Source: an uncultured Lachnospiraceae bacterium
GTDB lineage: Bacteria; Bacillota; Clostridia; Lachnospirales; Lachnospiraceae
Assembly (NCBI GenBank): GCA_910579425.1
Contig: CAJTVL010000002.1
Span: 62,001 to 126,000 of the forward strand
DNA length: 64,000 bases
Reading direction: 5' to 3'
Notes under the pieces: model-generated
Database searches by the model: none
Seen by the model: the letters and a program-made list of their open reading frames with translations, nothing else
Told to the model about the DNA's origin: nothing
Program-made: the position numbers and the translations under genes
In this document: piece by piece, positions 1-9,119 of the stretch
Numbering within the stretch: position 1 is the stretch's first letter
How the letters are laid out: each line of letters opens with the position of its first letter

Positions 1-306
1 ATACCTTTAGCGGGAGATATGAAGGGGATCCGGATCGACCCGGCGAACTGTTCCTGCGTTCTTCGGATTTTGAAACTTGCCCTGGATTGCGATGAAATAC
101 CTTTACAGAAGAGATATGTAGAGATGAACGGACGAAAATTGAAAACAGGGGCAGTTATTTTTGAGACTCATGACCCCAATATCCATGTTAAGCTGTCGGA
201 GCTTCCCATGACATCCCAAAGTATACTCAAAATCAGACTTGAAATTTCCCCTGTGTCTGTAGGTCTTGCAGAGGATATTGTGGATTCGGCGAAAAAGGTG
301 CTTTAG
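1..306 (+). CDS. C-terminal end of a polysaccharide-biosynthesis protein (partial)
   Basis: The reading frame is open from the first base and ends at a TAG at 304-306, so only about 101 C-terminal residues of a larger protein are visible. The fragment includes 'IRIDPANCSCVLRI', which resembles the beta-sandwich tail found at the end of some large cell-wall glycosyltransferases. No catalytic motif is in view. The next gene starts 72 bases downstream and is a family-2 glycosyltransferase, so the same polysaccharide operon is the likely context. The exact enzyme cannot be named. The internal ATG at 19 is probably not the real start. Confidence 0.6.
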   Translation: MPLAGDMKGIRIDPANCSCVLRILKLALDCDEIPLQKRYVEMNGRKLKTGAVIFETHDPNIHVKLSELPMTSQSILKIRLEISPVSVGLAEDIVDSAKKVL

Positions 307-378
307 GATGGCTGGTAAGCCGCTATTTCTTGTTTTTGAGGCGCTGCGGCTATGTTTGAGGCGTGCAGGAGGTAAAAA

Positions 379-2679
379 ATGGCTTTTTTCAGACAAAAAA
401 TAAAGCGTATACTTATCGAAAAACAAAATAAATTGTATAGAAGGGAAGTTTTGGAAAAAAGTATAACATATGATAAATGGATCACAGAACAGGAAAAAAC
501 TTCAAGATATGATTATACAATTTATGAATATAAAGAGAAAAGTCTGATAAATGGTTCAATAACGAAGGATTTTGCCAGTATAGAATTGAAAAATGCAGGA
601 ATTATATCGAATAGATATGATGAGATTCGTTATTTGTCGATTGTTGACCGAAATAGTCGCGAGAACGATAAAACGAATTTTGTACATATAAACATAAAAA
701 ATATGTTCGAAAACACGTCTTGTGTTTTGGGACAGGAAAAATTGGACTATATCGTACTTTCTATCTACCCGGGGCAGGTGAGAGAAAATGCCTATCAAAT
801 GATCAGAGAGCAGTTTCAGAACAAAAATGCAATTCTGGTTTACGGAGATGAGGACGTGTTGGACGCAGGCACCGGCCGGAGGAGGAGTCCCTGGATGAAG
901 CCTGACTGGTCCCCGGATCGTTTTTTGTCGGGTTTTTATCTGGGAGGGCTGATTGCTATTCGCAGAACGGCTCTGAAAGAGGCATATGAGTATTGTGCAG
1001 AGCATGGTATTTTGGGTGGTTTTCCGCCTGGAGAGGGTGATTCTGAAGAAATTCAGGGAAAAACCCGGGATATGGAATGGCTATATCTGCTGCTCTACGA
1101 GATGCTTAATCTGCAAAATTGCTTTGCCAAGAGAAGAGACGGTGAAAAAGAAAAAGTATGTCATATAAAACGTGTGTTATATAGCAGTGAACGGGAGGGG
1201 TACGAGCAGATAAAATGCCTGAAATTGCCGGATTTTTGTGAAGACGGGCCGTATCGCGGCGAGGAGAAGCGAGAGTTGGCTGATGAACTTAAATATCACA
1301 CGCTATCAATCATCATACCATCTAAAGACCATCCGGCTGTGCTTTTCCGCTGTCTGGACTCTTTGCTGGAACAAACAAAGACAGCCTGTTCTTATGAGAT
1401 TATTCTGGTAGATAACGGAAGCGGGGAGGAAAATCGCCTCAAAATAGAAGAAAAGGTAAAGGCTTTGAATTGCAGGACAGATTCCTGCTTTGCCGGATGC
1501 AGGTATCTGTATGAGCAGATGGACTTTAATTTTTCGAAAATGTGCAATTTAGGCGCTGAAAATGCAACAGGGCAGATTTTGCTGTTTTTGAATGACGATA
1601 TGGAGATCATCCGGCAGGATTGGATGAATTTGATGATGAAAAAAGCAGTGCTTCCCTATGCGGGTGCGGTGGGGGTAAAGCTTTTGTATCCTGACTCGGA
1701 TATAATACAGCATGCAGGAGTTACGAACCTCCGGGTCGGGCCGGCACATAAGCTTCAATATCTAAGTGATAGTCAGGATCATTATTTTGGGATGAACCGT
1801 GGAGTCCACAATATGCTTGCCGTGACAGGAGCCTGCCTGATGGTTCGAAAGGATATATTTCGTGAGGCCGGCGGATTTTGCGAGGAGCTGGCGGTGGCCT
1901 TCAACGATGTGGATTTGTGTTATTCCATTTACGAAAAGGGGTACTATAATATCGTAAGAAACGACACGGCGCTCTATCACCATGAATCCCTGAGCAGAGG
2001 AAAGGACGGGGAGTCGGAGGAAAAGCAGCTCCGCCATCTAAAAGAAAAGGATTTGCTCTATGAAAGACACTTGGCGCTGTATGGCAGAGATCCCTTTTAT
2101 CATCCGGATCTTTTAAATGATATGCTGGACGCCAAATACTCCATGGCTTATTGTAATCAGGTAACACTTGATATGCCATGGTCTAAGCTGGTTTCCTGCA
2201 AAAAGGATCTGGAAAGGGCAAGGGAGGATGAATGTCTGGTGGTAGGCATGGAGTGTGCAAGGGATATTTACCGGTGGCTCTACAGTATCTCGCCTGAAAA
2301 AGGAGACGGGGACGTTAAGTCGGAGGATATGGGCTACTATTTTCAGGGATATTCCTTTATTATCGGAGCGAATAACGCATGTTACAAAAAGAAATTTCTG
2401 TTAAGGAATAAACAGAACAATCAGATTTTGGCGATTGAGGCGCAGGCCAGGTACCGCCAGGATATAGAGAGTAATTTACCGGATCAGAGAAATGTGGGGC
2501 TGACCGGATTTGCGGCAAAGCTGCCCAAGGAGGCGGTTCCGGCTGGGATTTATCAGTTCGGTATTCTGGCTCAGGATCAATGTTCCCGACAAAGGCTGAT
2601 CAATTGGAGTAATTGGGTGATGGAGGTGGAAGCAGATGGCAGACAAAGCGTCAGAGAAGGAAAAGAGCAGGGAGAATAA
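379..2679 (+). CDS. Large glycosyltransferase family 2 protein
   Basis: A 766-residue predicted cytoplasmic glycosyltransferase for cell-wall polysaccharide assembly. The complete GT2 (GT-A) domain begins near residue 309 ('LSIIIPSKDHP'), has its metal-binding acidic motif 'FLNDDMEII' near residue 403 and the acceptor-side motif 'NDVDLCYSIYEKGYYN' further on. Residues about 150-280 look like the second half of another GT2 domain ('VYGDEDVLDAG', 'KPDWSPD') whose nucleotide-binding first half is missing or replaced, so the protein seems to be a two-domain enzyme with one degenerate half. The ATG is preceded by GCAGGAGG. The end overlaps the next glycosyltransferase by 44 bases, implying coupled translation. 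Acceptor and donor sugars are unknown; rhamnose or glucose are typical for this type. Confidence 0.88.
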   Translation: MAFFRQKIKRILIEKQNKLYRREVLEKSITYDKWITEQEKTSRYDYTIYEYKEKSLINGSITKDFASIELKNAGIISNRYDEIRYLSIVDRNSRENDKTNFVHINIKNMFENTSCVLGQEKLDYIVLSIYPGQVRENAYQMIREQFQNKNAILVYGDEDVLDAGTGRRRSPWMKPDWSPDRFLSGFYLGGLIAIRRTALKEAYEYCAEHGILGGFPPGEGDSEEIQGKTRDMEWLYLLLYEMLNLQNCFAKRRDGEKEKVCHIKRVLYSSEREGYEQIKCLKLPDFCEDGPYRGEEKRELADELKYHTLSIIIPSKDHPAVLFRCLDSLLEQTKTACSYEIILVDNGSGEENRLKIEEKVKALNCRTDSCFAGCRYLYEQMDFNFSKMCNLGAENATGQILLFLNDDMEIIRQDWMNLMMKKAVLPYAGAVGVKLLYPDSDIIQHAGVTNLRVGPAHKLQYLSDSQDHYFGMNRGVHNMLAVTGACLMVRKDIFREAGGFCEELAVAFNDVDLCYSIYEKGYYNIVRNDTALYHHESLSRGKDGESEEKQLRHLKEKDLLYERHLALYGRDPFYHPDLLNDMLDAKYSMAYCNQVTLDMPWSKLVSCKKDLERAREDECLVVGMECARDIYRWLYSISPEKGDGDVKSEDMGYYFQGYSFIIGANNACYKKKFLLRNKQNNQILAIEAQARYRQDIESNLPDQRNVGLTGFAAKLPKEAVPAGIYQFGILAQDQCSRQRLINWSNWVMEVEADGRQSVREGKEQGE

Positions 2680-4705
2680 GGAGACAGAAAACGGCAGGGA
2701 AGCAGACTACCGCAGCGCCTATGAAAGGGAGCACCTGCTCAACGCGGATCTGGCCGGCCGGATCGCGGATCTGGAGGCAAAATGTGCGGAGCTGGAGTTT
2801 AAACTGAACAGGATTAAGACCAACCCTTTGTGGAAAATGTCCGGGCCTCTCAGAAGATGCATGCATTTTGTTTTAAGGCAGAGGGACAGGCTGAGGAACT
2901 GCGGAAATCTGCGGGGATTTATAGGCAGGCTGAATTATAAGAAAATAGAGTTAAAGGCACGGGAGAATTACGGAACCAAAAGCTTCCCCACCCCGCAGGA
3001 GGCCAAAGCCCAGCGGGAGCAGCGCTTTAAGAGGATGGTGAAAATCAGTATTCTGGTGCCTCTTTACAACACGCCGGAGAATTTCCTGCGGGAGATGATC
3101 GATTCCGTTATGAATCAGACCTATGAAAACTGGGAGCTCTGCCTGGCGGACGGCTCCGACGGGGATCATGCCTATGTGGGAGAGGTGGTGAAGGAATACC
3201 AGGGACGCCTGGAGATGCAGGCCAAAGTAAGGGCCGGAGGGCAGACAGACGCCGGGCCGTCTGTCCGCTACAAAAAGCTTGTAAAAAACGAGGGCATTTC
3301 CGGCAACACGAATCAGTGTCTTACCCTGGCCACAGGAGAATATATCGGCCTCTTTGATCATGACGATATTCTCCATCCCTGTGCCCTTTATGAATATGTA
3401 AAGGTGATCAATGAAAAGGATGCGGACTATATCTATTGTGATGAGACCACCTTCAAAAGCGGGGACATCAACAAGATGATTACCCTGCACTTCAAGCCGG
3501 ATTATGCCATCGACAATCTGCGGGCAAATAATTACATCTGTCATTTCAGCGTTTTTGCCAGAGAGCTGCTGGACGGAACAGAGCTGTTCCGCACCAGGTT
3601 TGACGGCAGTCAGGATCACGATATGATACTGCGTTTGACGGACCGGGCCAGGAATGTGGTTCATGTGCCTAAGCTTTTGTACTATTGGAGAAGCCATCCC
3701 GGGAGCACTGCGGCGGATATTTCAGCCAAACCCTATGCCATAGAGTCGGCCAAGGGGGCGGTGGCGGATCATTTAAGGAGGCATGGCTTTGAACATTTCC
3801 AGATTACCTCCACCAGAGCCTTTGAGACGATTTTTAAGATTCGCTATCAGATCATTGGAAGCCCTGAAATATCAATTGTTATTGCTAACAAGGACCATGC
3901 GGCGGATTTGAAAAGATGTATCACGTCCATCCTGGAGAAGTCTACCTACGAGAATTATGAAGTGATTGTAGTGGAAAATAACAGTTGTGACAAGGAAACT
4001 TTCGATTATTATGAGGAACTTGAAGAAAATAACAGGATAAGAGTCGTTACATACAGGGAGGAAGACGGAAAAACATTTAACTATTCGGCAGTCAACAATT
4101 TTGGCGCTGCAAAAGCCCGGGGCTCCTATCTGCTGTTTTTGAACAATGACACCCAGGTGATCACGGTAAACTGGATGGAAGAGCTTTTGATGTATGCCCA
4201 GAGGGAGGATGTGGGGGCTGTGGGAGCCAAGCTTTACTTTGCCGATAAGGGAATCCAGCACGCGGGAGTCGTACTGGGGCTGGGAGCCCACAGGACGGCG
4301 GGCCATTCCCACTATAAGCAGCCCCAGGAAAACATGGGTTATATGGGAAGGCTGTGCTATGCCCAGGATGTGTCGGCTGTGACCGGCGCCTGTCTTTTGG
4401 TGAAAAAATCCATATTTGAAGAGGTGGGCGGCCTGGACGAGTCCTTTGCCATTTCCCTAAATGATGTGGATTTTTGCTTAAAGCTTCGCGAAAAGGGCTA
4501 TTTGAATGTGTTTACTCCCTTTGCAGAGCTTTACCATTTTGAATCTGTTTCCAGAGGGCTGGACGATAACGGGGAGAAGGCCCGACGCTATAATCGGGAA
4601 TCGGAGCAGTTCAGACAAAAGTGGAAAGAGGTATTGGAGGCAGGGGATCCGTACTATAATCCCAATTTTTCTCTGGACAGAAGCGACTTTGCTTTGAAAA
4701 TATAG
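2636..4705 (+). CDS. Two-domain glycosyltransferase family 2 protein
   Basis: A 689-residue protein. The N-terminus has a charged coiled-coil stretch (about residues 20-65) ending in 'KTNPLWKMSGPLR', a signature seen in front of many wall-polysaccharide GT2 enzymes. Two GT2 domains follow: the first from about residue 136 ('KISILVPLYNTPENF', DHDD near 241-244), the second from about residue 410 ('ISIVIANKDHA', 'FLNNDTQVI' near 502, 'NDVDFCLKLREKGY'). Both have intact acidic motifs, so the enzyme could add two residues or act processively. The start lies 44 bases inside the previous gene and is preceded by GGAGGTGG. It is the last gene before a new promoter at 4694. The sugar specificity is not readable. 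Confidence 0.9.
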   Translation: MADKASEKEKSRENKETENGREADYRSAYEREHLLNADLAGRIADLEAKCAELEFKLNRIKTNPLWKMSGPLRRCMHFVLRQRDRLRNCGNLRGFIGRLNYKKIELKARENYGTKSFPTPQEAKAQREQRFKRMVKISILVPLYNTPENFLREMIDSVMNQTYENWELCLADGSDGDHAYVGEVVKEYQGRLEMQAKVRAGGQTDAGPSVRYKKLVKNEGISGNTNQCLTLATGEYIGLFDHDDILHPCALYEYVKVINEKDADYIYCDETTFKSGDINKMITLHFKPDYAIDNLRANNYICHFSVFARELLDGTELFRTRFDGSQDHDMILRLTDRARNVVHVPKLLYYWRSHPGSTAADISAKPYAIESAKGAVADHLRRHGFEHFQITSTRAFETIFKIRYQIIGSPEISIVIANKDHAADLKRCITSILEKSTYENYEVIVVENNSCDKETFDYYEELEENNRIRVVTYREEDGKTFNYSAVNNFGAAKARGSYLLFLNNDTQVITVNWMEELLMYAQREDVGAVGAKLYFADKGIQHAGVVLGLGAHRTAGHSHYKQPQENMGYMGRLCYAQDVSAVTGACLLVKKSIFEEVGGLDESFAISLNDVDFCLKLREKGYLNVFTPFAELYHFESVSRGLDDNGEKARRYNRESEQFRQKWKEVLEAGDPYYNPNFSLDRSDFALKI

Positions 4706-4722
4706 GAAGATTGTGGTACAAT
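4694..4722 (+). promoter_or_regulatory. Sigma-A promoter for phosphohexomutase gene
   Basis: TTGAAA (4694-4699), a 17-base spacer and TACAAT (4717-4722), with an extended TGG directly before the -10. The -35 overlaps the last codons of the glycosyltransferase gene. Transcription would begin about 70 bases before the mutase start codon. Confidence 0.75.
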
Positions 4723-4796
4723 AAACGAGTGTGGCGGCCGCGGCAAAGGGCAGGCCTGCCCATGATTACAAAATAAGATCAGGAGGGTTATAAAGT

Positions 4797-6518
4797 ATGA
4801 GTTACAGGGAACAATACGATTTTTGGTTACAGGATGCTTATTTTGATGAAAAGACCAAGGAAGAGCTCCGCGGGATTGCGGGAGATGAGAAGGAGATCGA
4901 GGACCGTTTTTATAAGGAGCTGGAATTTGGTACAGGAGGCCTTCGCGGGGTAATCGGGGCAGGAACCAACCGCATGAATATTTACACGGTAAGGAAGGCA
5001 ACCCAGGGGCTTGCCAATTATATTATCAGCCAGGGCGGGAAGGAAAAGGGAGTTGCCATTGCCTATGACTCCAGAAGGATGTCCCCGGAATTTGCGGATG
5101 TGGCGGCGCTGTGTCTGGCGGCTAATGGTATCAAGGCTTATGTCTTTGACGCCCTGCGCCCTACGCCGGAGCTTTCTTTTGCCCTGCGCACACTGCATTG
5201 TATTTCGGGTATTGTGATCACGGCAAGCCACAATCCGCCGGAGTACAACGGATATAAGGCTTACTGGGAGGACGGCGCCCAGGTGGCCGCGCCCAGGGAC
5301 AAAGAGATCATTGATGAAGTAAAGAAGGTAACCGATTACGGCCAGGTAAAGACCATGGACAAGGAAGAGGCTATTGCCGCAGGGCTGTATCAGGTAATCG
5401 GAAAAGAAATCGACGACGCTTATATGGTTGAGCTGAAAAAGCAGATCATTCATCCGGAGATCATTCAGGAGGTTGCGGACGATATTAAGATCGTTTATTC
5501 TCCTTTCCATGGAACAGGAAATGTGCCGGTGAGAAGAATCCTTTCTGAGCTGGGCTTTAAGAATGTTTATGTGGTGCCCGAGCAGGAGCTTCCCGATCCG
5601 GATTTCACCACTCTGGACTATCCCAATCCCGAGGATCCCAAGGCTTTCACACTGGCTCTTGAGCTGGCCAAAGAAAAGAATGCGGATATTGTTCTGGCAA
5701 CAGACCCGGATGCGGATCGTCTTGGAATCTATGCGCTGGATACCAAGAGCGGGGAATATATTCCTTTTACGGGAAATATGTCCGGTATGCTGATCGCAGA
5801 ATACATATTGAGGGAGAGGACGGCTACAAATACCATGCCGGAGAATCCTGCCCTGGTGACCACTATCGTTACCACCAACATGGCAGGGGCCATTGCCAGG
5901 GAATATAATGTGAAATTTATCGAGGTTCTCACTGGCTTTAAATATATCGGGGAGCAGATCAAGCTCTTTGAGCAGAACCATAACAATAATTATGTGTTTG
6001 GCCTGGAAGAGAGTTATGGCTGCCTGGCAGGCACCCACGCCAGAGACAAGGATGCCGTGGTGGCGGTGATGTGTCTGTGCGAGATGGCGGCATGGTGCAA
6101 GAAGAACGGCATTACCGTGTGGGATCAGATGATCAGGCTTTACGAAAAATACGGTTATTATAAAGAGACCCAGTATGCAATTACTTTAAAGGGGATCGAC
6201 GGTTCCAAACAGATTGCGGAGATGATGGATAAACTGCGCAGCAATCCTCCCAAGAGCTTTGGAGAACTTGAGGTGAAGGAATTCAGAGATTATGACAGGA
6301 ACGTTACAAAGAATCTGATCACAGGGGAGGAGGGGCCTACAGGGCTTCCCAAATCCAACGTGCTTTACTTTGATCTTACCAATGACTCCTGGTGCTGCGC
6401 CCGTCCCTCCGGTACGGAACCCAAGATCAAGTTCTATATGGGTGTGAAGGGAAGCAGTCTTGCGGACGCGCAGGATAAGGTGGAGAAGCTTACGGAGGCG
6501 CTTAAGTCTTATCTGTAA
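4797..6518 (+). CDS. pgcA: Alpha-D-phosphohexomutase (phosphoglucomutase/phosphomannomutase)
   Basis: A 573-residue cytosolic mutase that moves phosphate between C6 and C1 of hexoses, feeding sugar nucleotides to the surrounding glycan genes. All four family motifs are visible: the phosphoserine loop 'TASHNPPEYNGYKAYW' with catalytic Ser144, the Mg-binding loop 'DPDADR' (Asp303, 305, 307), the sugar-binding loop 'GLEESYGCL' and the phosphate-binding loop 'RPSGTEPKIKFY' near the C-terminus. Length and motif wording fit the PgcA-type phosphoglucomutase of Firmicutes rather than GlmM. The ATG follows CAGGAGGG. It has its own extended -10 promoter and a strong hairpin after it, so it is probably transcribed alone. 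Whether glucose or mannose phosphate is preferred cannot be decided from sequence. Confidence 0.94.
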   Translation: MSYREQYDFWLQDAYFDEKTKEELRGIAGDEKEIEDRFYKELEFGTGGLRGVIGAGTNRMNIYTVRKATQGLANYIISQGGKEKGVAIAYDSRRMSPEFADVAALCLAANGIKAYVFDALRPTPELSFALRTLHCISGIVITASHNPPEYNGYKAYWEDGAQVAAPRDKEIIDEVKKVTDYGQVKTMDKEEAIAAGLYQVIGKEIDDAYMVELKKQIIHPEIIQEVADDIKIVYSPFHGTGNVPVRRILSELGFKNVYVVPEQELPDPDFTTLDYPNPEDPKAFTLALELAKEKNADIVLATDPDADRLGIYALDTKSGEYIPFTGNMSGMLIAEYILRERTATNTMPENPALVTTIVTTNMAGAIAREYNVKFIEVLTGFKYIGEQIKLFEQNHNNNYVFGLEESYGCLAGTHARDKDAVVAVMCLCEMAAWCKKNGITVWDQMIRLYEKYGYYKETQYAITLKGIDGSKQIAEMMDKLRSNPPKSFGELEVKEFRDYDRNVTKNLITGEEGPTGLPKSNVLYFDLTNDSWCCARPSGTEPKIKFYMGVKGSSLADAQDKVEKLTEALKSYL

Positions 6519-6556
6519 GAGCGGTTTTGTTACTTTTCACATTCATGAAAGAGAAC

Positions 6557-6591
6557 GCCCGGATAACGGATCGGTTATCCGGGCTGTCCTT
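6557..6591 (+). terminator. Rho-independent terminator after pgcA
   Basis: A perfect 11-bp stem, GCCCGGATAAC (6557-6567) and GTTATCCGGGC (6574-6584), with a six-base loop, followed by a T-rich but interrupted tail. It lies 38 bases after the mutase stop. Confidence 0.75.
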
Positions 6592-6662
6592 ATTACAATA
6601 AGCAGATTGGAATCCCGAAAGCGCACAGGGACATTTCGATATGGCACAAGGGGCACAGGACG

Positions 6663-8078
6663 ATGGGAAAAACAGTCACGGTCGGTAATTTAAAAAAGAC
6701 ACTGCATTACCTGAAAAGAAACGGAATAAGGCAGGCCTGGTATGCCATGCGGGAGAGAATAGGGACTGAGGGAAAGGCGGACTATACTTATGAGCCGGTG
6801 GAGGAATCCGTCCTTCAGACACAACTCCGGGAAGCCAAATCCATGGACGTGAAATTCAGTATCCTTGTGCCTGCCTTAGATACCAAAGAAACGTATTTAA
6901 GGGCAATGATTGACTCCTGTTTAGGACAGACCTATGGAAATTTTGAGCTGATCCTTGCAGATGCCAGTAAGGAGGATCAGGTAGAGAAGGTGGTGGGAAC
7001 CTACAAAGACCCCCGGATTCGTTACAGGAGGCTTAGACAGAATGCCGGTATATCAGCCAATACGGAACAGGCGCTGATGTATGCCACGGGAGATTATGTA
7101 GGTCTTCTTGACCACGACGATGTACTGACTCCCGACGCTCTTTTCGAGATGGCCGTTTGTATCGAGAAATACAAAAAGGAGCAGATCCAGCTACAACTCC
7201 TGTATTCAGACGAGGATAAATGTGACCAGCTGCAGCAGAATTATTTTGAGGTGAACAGAAAACCGGACTTTAACCTTGATCTGATCTTATCAAATAATTA
7301 CATCTGTCATTTTATGGTAATGAAGCGGCAGCTCATGCAGGAACTGGGATTTCGGAGTGTCTGCGACGGGGCCCAGGACTACGATCTGGTCCTGCGCTGT
7401 GTGGGGCGGATATTAGGAAAAGAAAACCAGATTCAGCGGACAGGCCAGGGGGAGGTGAAGCCGCAGACGCTTCCCATAGCCCATATTCCCAGGGTGCTCT
7501 ACCATTGGCGGTGCCATACCCAGTCAACGGCACAAAACCCTGACAGCAAGCAGTATGCCTATGACGCCGGAAAACGAGCGGTGGAGGATTTTTTGCGGCT
7601 CAGAGGCTGGCGGGCGGAAGTAAGGCATTTAAGGCATCTGGGCTTTTACCGGATTGAATATCAGCCCGATTTGCTGGCGGTGAGAGAAGATGCGGCGGTG
7701 GTGGGCGGAAAGCTGATCGGGAAGGGGAATAAAATAACGGGCGGAATATATACGGCGGAGGGGCTCCCCATTTATCAGGGTCTGCACAAGGAGTACAGCG
7801 GGTATATGCACAGGGCCAGCCTTCAACAGGAGGCAGAGGTGATTGACATCAGGTGTATGAAAGCCTCCCGGCAGGCGGAAACTATTTTGGAGGAACTGAT
7901 CGGACATCCCTATTTACAGCATCCTGTAACGGGGAAATTTGACTGGCAGGATTGCCTTAAGGAATGCGGGTGCAGAAATGATCGGGATTTTGTGGATTTA
8001 AGCCGTAAATTCTGTGAAAAAGTCAGACAGGCCGGACTTCGGATCGTGTGGGATCCGGTGATGACGGAGAAGATATAA
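6663..8078 (+). CDS. Glycosyltransferase family 2 protein with degenerate second half
   Basis: A 471-residue enzyme. A complete GT2 domain begins near residue 62 ('KFSILVPALDTKETY') with its acidic motif 'LLDHDDVLTPDAL' around residue 150 and the 'LYHWRCH' segment that follows in wall-polysaccharide GT2 proteins. After about residue 330 the sequence matches only the middle and end of a second GT2 domain ('AVVGGKLIGKGNKITGGI', 'MHRASLQQEAEVIDIRCM'), so the second domain has lost its nucleotide-binding half. The start codon has only a weak CACAGGACG upstream. The TAA stop shares one base with the ATG of the next gene. The sugar added is unknown. Confidence 0.88.
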   Translation: MGKTVTVGNLKKTLHYLKRNGIRQAWYAMRERIGTEGKADYTYEPVEESVLQTQLREAKSMDVKFSILVPALDTKETYLRAMIDSCLGQTYGNFELILADASKEDQVEKVVGTYKDPRIRYRRLRQNAGISANTEQALMYATGDYVGLLDHDDVLTPDALFEMAVCIEKYKKEQIQLQLLYSDEDKCDQLQQNYFEVNRKPDFNLDLILSNNYICHFMVMKRQLMQELGFRSVCDGAQDYDLVLRCVGRILGKENQIQRTGQGEVKPQTLPIAHIPRVLYHWRCHTQSTAQNPDSKQYAYDAGKRAVEDFLRLRGWRAEVRHLRHLGFYRIEYQPDLLAVREDAAVVGGKLIGKGNKITGGIYTAEGLPIYQGLHKEYSGYMHRASLQQEAEVIDIRCMKASRQAETILEELIGHPYLQHPVTGKFDWQDCLKECGCRNDRDFVDLSRKFCEKVRQAGLRIVWDPVMTEKI

Positions 8079-9037
8079 TGACAAAAACTACCGTGGTAAT
8101 ACCAAATTACAATGGAATCCAATATATTGACGAGTGCCTTCATTCTCTCTGTCAGGGGACGCGGATGCCGGAAATTATTCTTGTAGATAACGGTTCCGGG
8201 GACGGAAGCAGAGAGCTGGTGCGGGAAAAATATAAAGAGGTGCAGGTGATTGAGTTTGCACAAAATACCGGATTTTCCAGCGCGGTGAATGCGGGGATAC
8301 GGGCCGCCGTCACAGAATATGTGATACTGCTGAATAATGATACTGTTGTGGACAGAGAGTTTGTAGAAAACCTGGAAAAGGCCCTTTCAGAGGAGCCGGG
8401 GGCTTTCAGCGCCGGAGCCAAAATGCTGCAAATGGCGGCTCCGGAGAGGCTGGACGGAGCAGGGGATCTGTACTGTGCTCTTGGATGGGCTTTTTCAAGA
8501 GGAAAAGACAGGCCCTGCGAAGCTTACGACAGGCCCTGCCGGATTTTTTCGGCCTGTGCGGGAGCCGCGATTTACCGGCGGCAGGCGTTTGACAGGATCG
8601 GTTTTTTTGACGAAAATCATTTCGCCTACCTGGAGGATACAGATATAGGGTATCGGGCGAATATTTATGGATATTATAATATATATGCGCCTACGGCAAA
8701 GGTATATCACGCGGGAAGCGCCGTAAGCGGTTCGAGGCATAATGATTTTAAAGTCGGACTTTCCGCCAGGAACAGTATTTATCTTGTATATAAAAATATG
8801 CCTTTCCTGCAGATGGTATTAAATCTCCCCTTTTTATTGGCTGGATTTTTGATAAAGCTTCTGTTTTTTTGCAAAAAGGGAATGGGAGGCGCTTACCTGA
8901 AAGGGCTTGTGGCGGGAATCAGGCTGTCTGCAGGCAAAAAGGGAAGGAGCCATCGGGTAAAATTTTCTTTTTCTCATTTAAAAAATTATGTGTGGATTCA
9001 GGGGCAGCTTTGGGTAAATATGGTGAGAAGATTCTAG
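8078..9037 (+). CDS. Glycosyltransferase family 2 protein (rhamnosyltransferase-like)
   Basis: A 319-residue enzyme of the WbbL/rhamnosyltransferase type. The GT2 fold starts at once ('TVVIPNYNGIQYI'), with 'LVDNGSGDGS', 'LLNNDTVVD' as the metal motif, and 'EDTDIGYRANIYGY' further down. The C-terminal part has a hydrophobic stretch ('FLLAGFLIKLLFFC') that probably sits in or on the membrane. The ATG at 8078 overlaps the preceding TAA as TAATG and is preceded by GGAGA, so it is preferred over the upstream in-frame ATG at 8048, which lies inside the previous gene. It probably adds a deoxyhexose to the lipid-linked repeat unit; that specificity is inferred from family resemblance. Confidence 0.88.
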   Translation: MTKTTVVIPNYNGIQYIDECLHSLCQGTRMPEIILVDNGSGDGSRELVREKYKEVQVIEFAQNTGFSSAVNAGIRAAVTEYVILLNNDTVVDREFVENLEKALSEEPGAFSAGAKMLQMAAPERLDGAGDLYCALGWAFSRGKDRPCEAYDRPCRIFSACAGAAIYRRQAFDRIGFFDENHFAYLEDTDIGYRANIYGYYNIYAPTAKVYHAGSAVSGSRHNDFKVGLSARNSIYLVYKNMPFLQMVLNLPFLLAGFLIKLLFFCKKGMGGAYLKGLVAGIRLSAGKKGRSHRVKFSFSHLKNYVWIQGQLWVNMVRRF

Positions 9038-9055
9038 GCGGCAGCAACTTTTAAG

Positions 9056-9084
9056 TTGTATTTTATGTAATAATATTGTAAGAT
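9056..9084 (+). promoter_or_regulatory. Possible promoter before the sugar transferase
   Basis: TTGTAT (9056-9061), 17 bases, TAAGAT (9079-9084) in an AT-rich gap of 82 bases. Both hexamers are only moderate matches. Confidence 0.35.
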
Positions 9085-9119
9085 ATCTGTAATTATAAGG
9101 GACCAGAAGGCATCAGAAT

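Noticed and set aside
4827..6038. 403-residue open frame on the minus strand opposite the phosphohexomutase gene
   Set aside because: The plus-strand frame has all mutase motifs; the antisense frame has no RBS or recognisable domain and is a composition shadow.
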